A DNA stretch of 64,000 nt, taken from assembly GCF_904063055.1 (NCBI RefSeq), contig NZ_CAJFCN010000002.1, positions 62,001 to 126,000 of the forward strand. Direction: 5' to 3'. Position numbers and translations under genes: made by a program. Source of the stretch: Pseudomonas paracarnis (lineage in GTDB: Bacteria; Pseudomonadota; Gammaproteobacteria; Pseudomonadales; Pseudomonadaceae). Numbering within the stretch: position 1 is the stretch's first letter; each line of letters opens with the position of its first letter. Shown piece by piece: positions 28,826 through 37,737 of this stretch. The notes under the pieces were generated by a model, which searched no databases, was not told the origin of the DNA, and saw only the letters and a program-made list of their open reading frames with translations.

Positions 28826-31255
28826 ATGTCCCGCACGCTAGACACCTTGTTGCGCCCCAGCCTGTTAGCCATGGCGATCGCCCTCAGCGCCCCGCTCGCC
28901 AGCACCCCGCTGATCGCCGCCGAACAAGCCTCCAGCGTGCGCGCCTATAACCTGCCCGCTGCGCCCCTGGCCACCACCCTGAACCAGATCGCCAGCCAGG
29001 CCGGCCTGGCGCTGACCCTCAACCCCGCACTCGCCGCCGGCAAGACCTCGGCACCGGTCAAAGGCCAGTTCGATGCGCAGGGCGCGTTGCGGGAAGCCTT
29101 GCGGGGGACGGGGTTGCAGTTGGAGCAGAGCAGTGCGGGCACTTACACCCTGATGCCGGTCCCGGAGGGCGTCGTTGCCTTGCCGACCACCAACATCACC
29201 GGCCAAGGCAGCTATGAAAGCGCTTGGGGGCCGGTGGAGGGATATGTTGCAAAGCGCACCGCCGCCGGCACCAAAACCGATACTGCGCTGGTCGAGGCAC
29301 CACGCTCGATCTCGGTAGCCACCCGCGAGCAAATGCAGGACCGTAACGTGCAGAACCTCGACGATGCGGTCAAATACATGCCCGGTATCGTGTCTGCCAG
29401 CTACGGCAGCGACACCCGTTACGACTGGATGCGCGTACGCGGCTTCGAGCCGACGCAATTCCTCGATGGCCTGCCACTGCCCCGTGGCGTGTACGCCAAC
29501 CCGAAAGCCGAAACCTGGAACCTCGACCGCCTCGCCCTGCTGCGCGGTCCGGCTTCATCGGTTTATGGTCAAACTCCACCTGGTGGCTTGCTGGACATGG
29601 TCAGCCGCCGTCCCAGCGCCGAACAGAGCAGTGCTATCCAGGTGCAATACGGCAGTGACAACCACCGCCAGATCAATTTCGAAAGCACTGGCAAGATCGA
29701 TGATGAGGGCCAGTTTCTCTACAGCGTTGGCGGCGTGGTGCGCGATGCCGGTACCCAGGTCGATCACATTGACAACAAGCGGTACAACATCGCACCGAGC
29801 TTGACCTGGAATATCGACACCGATACCAAGTTGACCTTGCTGTCGCAGTTCACCCGCGACGATACCGGGGCGACCAGCCAGTTCCTGCCGATAGTCGGCA
29901 CCAAGATCAAGTCGCCACTGGGTGACGTTTCGCATCATAAAAACCTGGGCGATCCGGACTACGAGTTCTACGACCGTACCTATTACGCACTCGGCTACGC
30001 ATTCGAGCACCGCTTCAACGATACCTGGCAGTTCAAACAGAATCTGCGTTACACCAAATCAGAATTGTCGTTCCAACAATTGACCGTGGGCGCCTTTGCC
30101 TGGGCACCGGTCGACGCCGAAGGCAATATGGACCGTTCTTCGACCAACGTGGACGAGAACATCGGACAATTGGCGGTAGATAACAACTTTCAGGCCGACT
30201 TCTCCACCGGCGACGTCACCCACACCCTTCTACTCGGGCTTGACCACCAGCGTACCGATACCTCGTACCTGTCGATTTACGGGCAGGCCGGACGAGTCAA
30301 CATCTTCAACCCGGTCAACACCACGCCAGTTGAACGCCCCGCACGCTCCGGCGCTTTCTACGACTACAATCAGAAAACCGTCCAGACCGGCCTCTACGTC
30401 CAAGACCAGATGGCTCTTGATAACTGGCGCTTGACCCTGGGTGGCCGTGAAGACTGGGTGCACCAAGGCACTACGTACCTCAACAAAAACGACGCGACCA
30501 ATACTGACCGCAGCAAGAATTTCAGCGGTAACGCGGCACTGAGCTATGTGTTCGACTCGGGCTTCGTACCGTATATCTCCTACGCCGAATCTTTCCAGCC
30601 GGCGAGCAACGCCAGCGCCTCTCCTACAGAATCCTATAAGCCCACCGAAGGCAAGCAGTGGGAATTGGGGATCAAGTACCAACCGCCGGGTTCGAACACG
30701 CTACTCAGTGCCGCGCTGTATGACCTGACCCAGAAGAACGTTCTGGTCAGCAGCTTCCAGTCCGGTGGTGTTTCTGTCACCGACCAGACCGGCGTAGTGA
30801 AAGTCAAAGGCCTGGAGCTGGAAGCCGTATCTGACGTGACCGAAAACCTCAAAGTGATCGCTGCCTACACGTTGGCCAAATCCGAAGTGCAAAAAGGCGA
30901 GTTCAAAGGCAACCGCCTGCAACTGATGCCTAACCAACAAGCGTCCTTGTGGACCGACTACACCTGGCACACCGGCGCGCTCGACGGTTTCGGTATCGGC
31001 TTCGGCGCCCGCTACACCGGCAACACCTACGGCGACCAGGCCAATACCTGGGCCGGCAAGGCCAACGCCTACACCGTCTTCGACGGCGCGCTGCACTATG
31101 ACCTCGGCCGCCTGGACAACAGCCTCAAGGGCGCGTCGGTGAAAGTGAACGCGACCAACCTGTTCAACAAGGACTACATTTCCACCTGTGATGGCTCCTA
31201 TTGCTACTTCGGCGACCAACGCAGCGTCGTCGCCAGCGCCACCTACCAGTGGTAA
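28826..31255 (+). CDS. TonB-dependent ferrisiderophore receptor with signalling domain (FiuA/FoxA-like)
   Basis: 809 aa outer-membrane receptor. Signal peptide (~1-33), STN signalling domain (~40-95, LPAAPLATTLNQIASQAGLA), TonB-box/plug (~130-280, LVEAPRSISVATREQMQDRN, GPASSVYGQTPPGGLLDMVS) and a 22-strand barrel ending in aromatic Trp (VVASATYQW). Two cysteines near the C-terminus (STCDGSYCYFGDQRSV) are typical of the FhuA/FoxA hydroxamate group. With the FecI/FecR pair this is a complete cell-surface signalling system. Ferrichrome (FiuA) is the best guess from synteny with PAO1; ferrioxamine is an alternative. Confidence 0.92.
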   Translation: MSRTLDTLLRPSLLAMAIALSAPLASTPLIAAEQASSVRAYNLPAAPLATTLNQIASQAGLALTLNPALAAGKTSAPVKGQFDAQGALREALRGTGLQLEQSSAGTYTLMPVPEGVVALPTTNITGQGSYESAWGPVEGYVAKRTAAGTKTDTALVEAPRSISVATREQMQDRNVQNLDDAVKYMPGIVSASYGSDTRYDWMRVRGFEPTQFLDGLPLPRGVYANPKAETWNLDRLALLRGPASSVYGQTPPGGLLDMVSRRPSAEQSSAIQVQYGSDNHRQINFESTGKIDDEGQFLYSVGGVVRDAGTQVDHIDNKRYNIAPSLTWNIDTDTKLTLLSQFTRDDTGATSQFLPIVGTKIKSPLGDVSHHKNLGDPDYEFYDRTYYALGYAFEHRFNDTWQFKQNLRYTKSELSFQQLTVGAFAWAPVDAEGNMDRSSTNVDENIGQLAVDNNFQADFSTGDVTHTLLLGLDHQRTDTSYLSIYGQAGRVNIFNPVNTTPVERPARSGAFYDYNQKTVQTGLYVQDQMALDNWRLTLGGREDWVHQGTTYLNKNDATNTDRSKNFSGNAALSYVFDSGFVPYISYAESFQPASNASASPTESYKPTEGKQWELGIKYQPPGSNTLLSAALYDLTQKNVLVSSFQSGGVSVTDQTGVVKVKGLELEAVSDVTENLKVIAAYTLAKSEVQKGEFKGNRLQLMPNQQASLWTDYTWHTGALDGFGIGFGARYTGNTYGDQANTWAGKANAYTVFDGALHYDLGRLDNSLKGASVKVNATNLFNKDYISTCDGSYCYFGDQRSVVASATYQW

Positions 31256-31267
31256 TCAGCTGAGTTA

Positions 31268-31300
31268 ACCACCAGGCCGCCCAAAGGGCGGCTTTGGTGC
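31268..31300 (+). terminator. Weak terminator after the receptor gene
   Basis: CCGCCC-AAAG-GGCGG-type hairpin (GGCCGCCCAAAGGGCGGCTTTGG) with a short T-run, between receptor and PepSY gene; it may attenuate rather than stop transcription. Confidence 0.6.
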
Positions 31301-31316
31301 ATCTGAAGGCTCGACA

Positions 31317-32420
31317 ATGAAAAGCAAAACCATCCGCCGCTGGTCCTTCATCCACACCTGGACCAGCCTGATCTGCACCGTATTCCTGCTGCTGCTCGCC
31401 CTCACCGGCCTGCCGTTGGTGTTTCACCACGAGATCGACCACCTGCTGGGCAATGAACCCGAACTGGCGCAGATGCCTGCCGATACGCCCCGGCTCAACC
31501 TTGAGCAGCTTGTGGCTAAAGCCCAGGCCCATCGCCCCGGCGAGGCCATGCAGTACCTTGCCTGGGACGAAGACGACAAGAACGGTGTGATCGCGATCAT
31601 GGCGGCCACAGCCGGCACTGAGCCGAATTCGTCGCACACCTTCATGCTCGACGCCCGCACTGGCCAAGCAGTGGAAACCCCCGCAGCCAATGGCGGGCTG
31701 ACCCTGTTCCTGCTGCGCCTGCATGTGGATATGTTTGCCGGGTTGCCGGGCAAGTTGTTGCTGGCGTTCATGGGCCTTCTGTTTGTGCTGGCGATTATCT
31801 CGGGCACGGTGTTGTACCTGCCGTTCATGCGTCGCTTGAAGTTCGCCACGGTGCGCCAGGACAAGTCCACTCGCCTGCGCTGGCTCGACCTGCACAACCT
31901 GATCGGCGTGGTCACTTTGACCTGGGCGTTGGTGGTGGGGGTAACCGGCGTGATCAGCGCCTGCGCCGACCTGATCATCGCCGCCTGGCGCCAGGACAGC
32001 CTCAGCGCCATGATCGAACCTTACAAGAACGCCCCGCCGCTGACCCAACGCGCGCCCGCCACGGAGCTGTTGAACATTGCGGCCAAGGCCGCGCCCGGTA
32101 TGGAACCGGACTTTATCGCCTTCCCCGGCACGCGTTTTTCCAGCGAACATCACTACGCCGTGTTCATGAAGGGCAGCACCCACCTGACCTCCCATTTGCT
32201 GACCCCGGTGCTGATCGACGCCAGCACCCTGGCCGTCACCGCCATCGCCGAACGGCCGTGGTACATGGATGCCATGGGCATGTCCCAACCCCTGCATTTC
32301 GGTGATTACGGCGGCATGCCAATGAAGGTCCTGTGGGCGGTGCTGGATGTGTTGACCATCATCGTGCTGGTGAGCGGCATTTACTTATGGATCGTACGCC
32401 GCAAGGCGGCCAAGGTATGA
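31317..32420 (+). CDS. PepSY-associated transmembrane protein (PiuB-like, putative siderophore-iron reductase)
   Basis: 367 aa inner-membrane protein with four main transmembrane helices (~12-35, ~140-162, ~195-217, ~338-362) around a periplasmic PepSY region. The N-terminal RRWSFIHTWTSLICTVFLLL, plus His residues in GLPLVFHHEIDH and LRLHVDMFAGLPGK, fit the PepSY_TM family. Several relatives next to hydroxamate receptors reduce or release iron from siderophores, so a similar role with the receptor upstream is likely but inferred. Overlaps the next small gene by 4 nt. Confidence 0.88.
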   Translation: MKSKTIRRWSFIHTWTSLICTVFLLLLALTGLPLVFHHEIDHLLGNEPELAQMPADTPRLNLEQLVAKAQAHRPGEAMQYLAWDEDDKNGVIAIMAATAGTEPNSSHTFMLDARTGQAVETPAANGGLTLFLLRLHVDMFAGLPGKLLLAFMGLLFVLAIISGTVLYLPFMRRLKFATVRQDKSTRLRWLDLHNLIGVVTLTWALVVGVTGVISACADLIIAAWRQDSLSAMIEPYKNAPPLTQRAPATELLNIAAKAAPGMEPDFIAFPGTRFSSEHHYAVFMKGSTHLTSHLLTPVLIDASTLAVTAIAERPWYMDAMGMSQPLHFGDYGGMPMKVLWAVLDVLTIIVLVSGIYLWIVRRKAAKV

Positions 32421-32599
32421 AGCCGCGGCAGTCGAATGTCTGGAAGGTCTTTGCCATCCCGCTGGGGATCGGCCTGCTCAGTGCCGCCGGGTTGTTTGCG
32501 GCGTTGCTGGGCGATGGGTGGTGGGATTCGTTGAGTTGGATCGGGCTCGGGATACCGGCAATGATGGGGGTATGGGGGTTGGTTAAGCGGCGCGCCTGA
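32417..32599 (+). CDS. Small membrane protein coupled to the PepSY gene
   Basis: 60 aa starting at the ATGA overlap with the PepSY stop. Two hydrophobic helices (KVFAIPLGIGLLSAAGLFAA and SWIGLGIPAMMGVWGLV) separated by a DGWWDS turn, positive ends inside. Not recognised by name, but this kind of ~60-90 aa two-helix partner commonly follows PepSY reductase-like genes. A membrane accessory role is inferred. Confidence 0.8.
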   Translation: MKPRQSNVWKVFAIPLGIGLLSAAGLFAALLGDGWWDSLSWIGLGIPAMMGVWGLVKRRA

Positions 32600-32602
32600 G
32601 GT

Positions 32603-32682
32603 CGCTATCGCAGGCAGGCCAGCTCCCACATTTTGACCTGTGAACACAGTCCATTGTGGGAGCTGGCTTGCCTGCGATGAGG
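32603..32682. repeat. REP doublet
   Basis: Inverted GCAGGCAGGCCAGCTCCCAC / GTGGGAGCTGGCTTGCCTGC pair; one half carries a substitution. Confidence 0.85.
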
Positions 32683-32760
32683 CCCGCAGAAACAACGCGG
32701 CCCCTCGCCAGGCACCGCACAACCCTCTAGGCTAGCCACACTTCACCTCGAGGAATGCCC

Positions 32761-33371
32761 ATGTCCGCCCCCAGCATGACCTTGTTCCACAACCCCGCTT
32801 CGCCCTTCGTGCGTAAAGTGCGCGTGCTGCTGATCGAGACCGGCCAGCAGGATCGTGTGGCCCTGCACGCGTGCCTGCCCACTCCGGTCAACCCGGATGC
32901 CGAAGTGCTGCAAGGCAACCCCGTGGGCAAGATCCCGGCCCTGCGCCTGGCCGACGGTTCGGTATTGCACGACAGCCGGGTGATTCTCGACTACCTCGAC
33001 CACCAGCATGTCGGCAACCCGCTGATCCCCCGCGGCGCCTGACCCTGGCCTCGATGGCTGACGGCATCATGGATGCCGCCGTGCTGCTACGTTACGAGAC
33101 TGCCATGCGTCCGCCAGAAAAACACTGGGCTCCCTGGCTGGATGAGCAGCGCAACAAGATCCGCCGCGCCCTCGCCGAGCTGGAGCGGGACGCCATTGCC
33201 GAACTGGCCAGCCACTTCGACGTCGCCGCCATCAGCGTGGCCTGTGCCCTGGGCTATATCGACTTTCGCCACCCGGATATTCAGTGGCGCTCGGACACTC
33301 CCAAGCTCGCCGCCTGGTACGCCGAAGTCAGCCAGCGGGCTTCGATGCAGCAGACCCAACCCCCGGTTTGA
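32761..33371 (+). pseudogene. Glutathione S-transferase, frameshifted
   Basis: Frame 1 (from ATG 32761) encodes the GST thioredoxin-like N-domain, FHNPASPFVRKVRVLLIETG ... VGKIPALRLADGSVLHDSR, and stops at 33042 after GNPLIPRGA. The helical C-domain continues in another frame from ~33036 (RRLTLASMADGIMDAAVLLR to the stop at 33371). Intact relatives have about seven to nine more residues between LIPR and the RRL helix (typically LIPRDG..RW.RLTLAS), so both bases and frame were lost at a CGCGGCGC-like spot near 33030-33038. The product would be a 93-94 aa half protein. A true deletion is likelier than a one-base sequencing error because residues are also missing. Confidence 0.75.
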
Positions 33372-33380
33372 CCAGCCCCC

Positions 33381-33483
33381 TGTAGGAGCGAGCTTGCTCG
33401 CGAAAATCGTCAACGATAACGCAGGTCATCTGGTTAAACGCGGGGTCCTTGCGTTCTTCGCGAGCAAGCTCGCTCCTACAGTG
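33381..33483. repeat. REP doublet (TGTAGGAGCGAGCTTGCTCGC type)
   Basis: Perfectly symmetric pair, TGTAGGAGCGAGCTTGCTCG and its complement, ~60 nt apart; a different REP subtype from most others here. Confidence 0.85.
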
Positions 33484-33548
33484 AGAGGCGGTGTGATTGA
33501 GGAAGTTGACCATCCTCGCTTTCATCCGCTGATCTTCGCGCAGCCCGA

Positions 33549-34898
33549 TCATTGCACTTCCCCCACCTTACGCTTGCCCACCCCATACCAATCCAGTTTG
33601 CGCGTCAGCACCATCACCGTACCCAGCAGGCCAAACAGCAGCAGCGAGCCCATCAACAGTGCGTAATCCTCGGCACTGAGCAAGCCGTACAGCAAGCCAT
33701 ACAACGCCGCCAACCCTGCCGAAAACCCCAGGCCGTGGGCGACGCTGCGCAGCACATGGCACACGTAGAAGCCGATCAACACCACACAGGCGCTGGCCGA
33801 TATCAGATAGGCCAGGGCAAAGCCCAGATGCTCGGACAACGACAACAGCAACAGATAGAAGAACGCCAGCGCCACGCCCACCAAGGCGTACTGAATCGGG
33901 TGCACCGCCAGACTCTTGAGCACTTCGAACAGAAAGAAACCAGCGAAGGTCAGCGCGATAAACAACAGCGCGTATTTGATCGCCCGGTCGCTCTTGAGGT
34001 ATTGGTCTACCGGGTCGATGAAATTCACCCCGAAGCTGCGGTTGTTGAAGTCGTCACAACCCTGCCCGTCCAGGCAGTTCTGCAGGGCTTGTTCCAGGTT
34101 GGTGGAGAAGAAGGACGTCTGCCAGTTGGCGCTGAAGCCTTGGTCGGTAACTTCACGCTGAGCTGGCAGGAAGTTGCCGATAAAACTCGGGTGCGGCCAG
34201 TTGGACGCCAGTGATACCTGGCTGGTCTTGCCCACGGGCACCACTTGCAGTTGTTCGGTGCCTTGCAGGCGCAGGTCGAAGGCGAAGTCCAGCACGGCCG
34301 CTTTCTTGCCGTCTTGCGCAGGCAACGTCACATGTACGCCCTCACCCAGCCAGTCCACTTGCGAACCCGGCGAGAACTCCAGGCGCTGATCGCCCAGTTC
34401 CAGCTTCAACGCGTTTTCAATACCACGAATATCGCTGATCCCCACCGCCAGAAACGCCGGCTCAAAGCGGTAGTCGGCAAAGTCTTCGGTGATCCCCAAC
34501 TGCGCCGGCAACTCGAAACGCCCGCTGATACGGTTGTCGGCATGGAACAGCCGCGCCTGGTAAATGCCGCGCGCACGCAGTTCGGTTTGCACTTTGCCGT
34601 CGAGCTCAAAACGGTCCGGCAGGAAATACAGACGACCGCGTTCTTCACGGGTTTCTTCGTAGCGCTTGTTGAGCTTCTCATTGAGCTTCCACTCGCGCAC
34701 CGTCTTGCGAAACGGCACCACCATCACCGGCCCGGTGAGGCGCTGGGCAAAGCTTGAGCTGCGGGCAATGTCCATCAGTACGCCGTCGCGCAGTTGCTGA
34801 CGGTCGCTGATGATGCCGTTGATCATCAACAATGGAATCAGCAACAGCAGGATCAGCAGCGCAATCGCGCCCAATTTGAAAAGCAGGTTGCGGTTCAT
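33549..34898 (-). CDS. creD: Inner membrane protein CreD
   Basis: 449 aa. One N-terminal transmembrane helix (residues ~8-28), a large periplasmic domain (~30-300, with the CreD signature RSSSFAQRLTGPVMVVPF), then four to five C-terminal helices (~310-425). CreD is controlled by CreBC and contributes to envelope integrity and beta-lactam response in Pseudomonas and Aeromonas; its biochemical activity is unknown. It follows creB-creC on the same strand, 51 bp from creC. Confidence 0.93.
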   Translation of the reverse strand: MNRNLLFKLGAIALLILLLLIPLLMINGIISDRQQLRDGVLMDIARSSSFAQRLTGPVMVVPFRKTVREWKLNEKLNKRYEETREERGRLYFLPDRFELDGKVQTELRARGIYQARLFHADNRISGRFELPAQLGITEDFADYRFEPAFLAVGISDIRGIENALKLELGDQRLEFSPGSQVDWLGEGVHVTLPAQDGKKAAVLDFAFDLRLQGTEQLQVVPVGKTSQVSLASNWPHPSFIGNFLPAQREVTDQGFSANWQTSFFSTNLEQALQNCLDGQGCDDFNNRSFGVNFIDPVDQYLKSDRAIKYALLFIALTFAGFFLFEVLKSLAVHPIQYALVGVALAFFYLLLLSLSEHLGFALAYLISASACVVLIGFYVCHVLRSVAHGLGFSAGLAALYGLLYGLLSAEDYALLMGSLLLFGLLGTVMVLTRKLDWYGVGKRKVGEVQ

Positions 34899-34949
34899 GG
34901 GTCTCTCCCTGTTTTGAAGGGGAGAGTCTGCCCAGTCGGTATGGGGGAT

Positions 34950-36389
34950 TTATGTGGGCAATGTGGAGACTGTGTGGAGATGCAGTACCGCTTGCACGCC
35001 GCCCGGTACGTTGCCGATCTGCAACGAGCCGCCGTGCAGCTTCATCACCTCCTCGACAAAGTTGAGCCCCAGGCCCGTACTTTTGCGCCCGCTGGCCGGG
35101 CGCGGCAGCGAGTAGAAACGCTCGCTCAGGCGCGGCAAGGCGTAGTCGGGAATCGCCTGCGCCTGGTTGAACAGGCTGACCTGCACCTCGTGATGCCGCA
35201 CCAGCGCGCTGAACCTCAGCGTGCCGCCGGGTGGGGTGAAATCCAGAGCGTTGTCGAGCAGGTTGCCCAGGGCCTGGCGCAGCAGGAAAGGTTCGCCAAA
35301 TACCCGCACATCGGGAGCGATGGCCTGCTCGACGTGCAAGCCGGCGCCTTCGACCCGCGCACATTGAGCCTTCAACACATCCTCAACCAGGGCTGCCAAA
35401 GAAATGCTCGACTGCTCTTCCAGACCTTGGCGCTGTTCCACCTGGGCCAGGTTCAACAGGCGCTCGATCAGCTGTTGCAGGCGCGCACTTTCGCTGTCGA
35501 TATTGCCGACAAACCGCTGCTGCTGCTCACGGCTCATGTCGCCCTGCAACAGCTCCGCCGCACCTCGAATCGCCGCCAGCGGGCTCTTCAATTCATGGGT
35601 CAGCGTATGCACGTAGCGCTCTACGTAAGCCTTGCCTTCCAGCTGCGTGCGCATGTGTTCCACGGCGGTGGATAACTGCTTGAGCTCGCCGCCGCGATAA
35701 TGCGGCAACTCGGCGCGGCGGCCCTCGCTCACGGCTTCGGCATAGGCGGTAAGGCGTCTGAGGGCCGCCGTCAGCCACCACGACAATAGCGCGCCCAACA
35801 GCAGCCCGAGGGTGACCAGCCCGGCGCCGTACCACAGCAGGCGCCGCTCGGTGCGATCCACGTAGGGTTGCAACGAGCTGTTGGGCTTGGCTACGGTGAC
35901 CACGCCGATGATCTGCCCGTTGTCACGAATCGGCGCCCCCACGTGCATCACCGATGAGGTGGGGTCGTCTGCGTCGCTGCGGGTGGAGCGCGCACCGTAT
36001 TCGCCGCGCAGGGTCAGGTACACGTCGTTCCATTTCGAATAGTCCTGGCCGACTGCTTCACCGCTGGAGTCGAGCAATACCCTGCCTGTGGCGTCGGTCA
36101 CGTAGATGCGATGGTTGACCTGGTTTTTCGGCAGGCCCCAGATCGTCGCTCCTGGCTGGCGACTGCCATAAGCCTTGAGCAATTCGGGCCAATGGCTCTG
36201 GCCGAGGGTGCCGTTTTTAACGTCTGCACGCAGGATTTCAGCCAGCAGGTTGGCGGTGTCCACTAATGTTTCTTCGGTGGACTGGCGCACGCCGGGGCGG
36301 ATTTCCTTCATCACGGTGTTGAGCACGAAGTAGCCGGTCAGGCCGATAAACAGCGCATACACCAGGAAAATCCGCAGCCCAAGGCGCAT
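34950..36389 (-). CDS. creC: Sensor histidine kinase CreC
   Basis: 479 aa. TM1 ~5-25, periplasmic sensor (~27-180), TM2 ~185-205, HAMP, HisKA with the H-box LTHELKSPLAAIRGAAELL (~265), and HATPase_c (NLLDNALDFTPPGG, KSTGLGLNFVEEV) to the end. Phosphorylates CreB. In P. aeruginosa CreBC is activated by loss of PBP4 (DacB) and drives a beta-lactam resistance response. Its start codon abuts the creB stop (1-nt overlap). Confidence 0.94.
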   Translation of the reverse strand: MRLGLRIFLVYALFIGLTGYFVLNTVMKEIRPGVRQSTEETLVDTANLLAEILRADVKNGTLGQSHWPELLKAYGSRQPGATIWGLPKNQVNHRIYVTDATGRVLLDSSGEAVGQDYSKWNDVYLTLRGEYGARSTRSDADDPTSSVMHVGAPIRDNGQIIGVVTVAKPNSSLQPYVDRTERRLLWYGAGLVTLGLLLGALLSWWLTAALRRLTAYAEAVSEGRRAELPHYRGGELKQLSTAVEHMRTQLEGKAYVERYVHTLTHELKSPLAAIRGAAELLQGDMSREQQQRFVGNIDSESARLQQLIERLLNLAQVEQRQGLEEQSSISLAALVEDVLKAQCARVEGAGLHVEQAIAPDVRVFGEPFLLRQALGNLLDNALDFTPPGGTLRFSALVRHHEVQVSLFNQAQAIPDYALPRLSERFYSLPRPASGRKSTGLGLNFVEEVMKLHGGSLQIGNVPGGVQAVLHLHTVSTLPT

Positions 36390-37057
36390 CAGCTGTGGCT
36401 CGGGCTGTAGCTATAGCCAAGGCCACGATGGGTCTGGATCGGCTCGGCATCCGCCGCCACGCTCCTGAGTTTGCTGCGCACACTCTTGATATGGCTATCG
36501 ATATTGCGCTCATAACCGGCATCAAAGGGTACGCCCACCGCATCCAGCAGTTGTTCGCGGCTGAACACGCGCTCGGGTTGGTCCAGCAGACTTTGCAGCA
36601 GGCGGAACTCATGCCGCGTGAGGCTCAAGGGTTGGCCGCGATAGAGAATCTGCATGCGTTCCAGATCCACTTGGAACAGGGTTGGCGCCACACCCGGGCC
36701 GACCCGCTTGAGAATCGCCCTGACCCGCGCCGCCACTTCCCGCGGGCTGAAAGGCTTGACCACATAATCGTCGGCACCGATCTCCAACCCCACCACCCGG
36801 TCGATCTCCGCATCCCGCGCACTGAGGAACATCACCGGCACTTCACTGAAGCGGCGCAATTGCTTGCAGGTTTCAAAGCCGGTGATGTCCGGCAGGCCGA
36901 TGTCGAGAATGATCAGGTCGGCCGGGGTCTGGCGCTGATGCTCCAGCGCCGCCAGGCCGAGCGTCAGCCAAGTGGTGGTGAAGCCCTCGCCTTGCAGGGC
37001 AAAGATCAGCGTGTCGGCTATCGCCGCTTCGTCTTCGACAATCAGGATGTGCGGCAT
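36389..37057 (-). CDS. creB: Response regulator CreB
   Basis: 222 aa OmpR-family regulator. Receiver domain residues 1-115 (acidic pocket LIVEDEAAIADT, phospho-acceptor in LIILDIGLPDITG, FLSARDAEID, YVVKPFSPREVAAR), then a winged-helix DNA-binding domain (SLTRHEFRLLQSLLDQPERV, NIDSHIKSVRSKLRS). Activates the Cre regulon, including creD. First gene of creB-creC-creD. Confidence 0.95.
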   Translation of the reverse strand: MPHILIVEDEAAIADTLIFALQGEGFTTTWLTLGLAALEHQRQTPADLIILDIGLPDITGFETCKQLRRFSEVPVMFLSARDAEIDRVVGLEIGADDYVVKPFSPREVAARVRAILKRVGPGVAPTLFQVDLERMQILYRGQPLSLTRHEFRLLQSLLDQPERVFSREQLLDAVGVPFDAGYERNIDSHIKSVRSKLRSVAADAEPIQTHRGLGYSYSPSHS

Positions 37058-37065
37058 GGGTTCGA

Positions 37066-37566
37066 TCAGCAGTCCGGTTTGTCGGCAGTGTAGCGACGTG
37101 CCGGGTTTACCGCAGCGCCAAATTCACGCAAGGCCTTGGCGCCGATCAGCAGCGGGTAGTTGAAGCTGCTGCGGTCGGTGAGGTTGACCTCGACGGTGCG
37201 CTTGACGTCGCCCAGGCACATCTCAAGGTCGATCACCGGGCGCTTGGCCACGCTGGCTTCGTCCTTGTCATCGTCTTCGTCGGCGCGGCTCTTGATCTTG
37301 CTGATGCGCGATACCTTGTGCTCGTAGACCTTGTTGCCAGCGTCCTTGCCGCCGAGGCGGAAGCGCACCCAGTCGTCGCCATCACGGGTGAAGGTTTCGA
37401 TGTCACGGGCCGACAGCGAGGCGGTCAGCGCGCCGGTGTCCATCTTGGCCTTGAAGGTTTCGCCGATCTCCGGCAACTGGATGTATTCGTAGCGACCGTA
37501 GAGCGTGGGCTCGGCCGCCATGACAGGGACGGCAACCAGAGCGAACGCAGCAAGGAGTAATTTCAC
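37066..37566 (-). CDS. Retropepsin-like aspartic endopeptidase, exported (RimK-associated family)
   Basis: 166 aa from GTG 37566 (GAGGAA 8 nt upstream; longer in-frame starts lie in non-coding sequence). Signal peptide KLLLAAFALVAVPVMAAEPT, then a single-lobe aspartic-protease fold with MDTGALTASL (Asp-Thr-Gly) and LLIGAKALREFG, typical of the PF05618 'putative ATP-dependent zinc protease' family. A 10-residue acidic loop (ADEDDDKDEA) is inserted mid-protein. Eight bp before creB, so likely co-transcribed; a functional link with Cre signalling is unproven. Confidence 0.85.
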   Translation of the reverse strand: MKLLLAAFALVAVPVMAAEPTLYGRYEYIQLPEIGETFKAKMDTGALTASLSARDIETFTRDGDDWVRFRLGGKDAGNKVYEHKVSRISKIKSRADEDDDKDEASVAKRPVIDLEMCLGDVKRTVEVNLTDRSSFNYPLLIGAKALREFGAAVNPARRYTADKPDC

Positions 37567-37737
37567 GGCAGGATTTCCTCGAAAGAAGTGGGCGGAGTCT
37601 AGACCGCAAACACGGCACTTAGTTGGCTGAGCGAGCATATCGCGCACAGTGTGAAACATTCGTGCGGCATTTTGCGATTTGGCCTCTAGACTCACCTTGC
37701 TTATCATGGCCCGCCCACAGAATTCCAAGAGTTGCTT

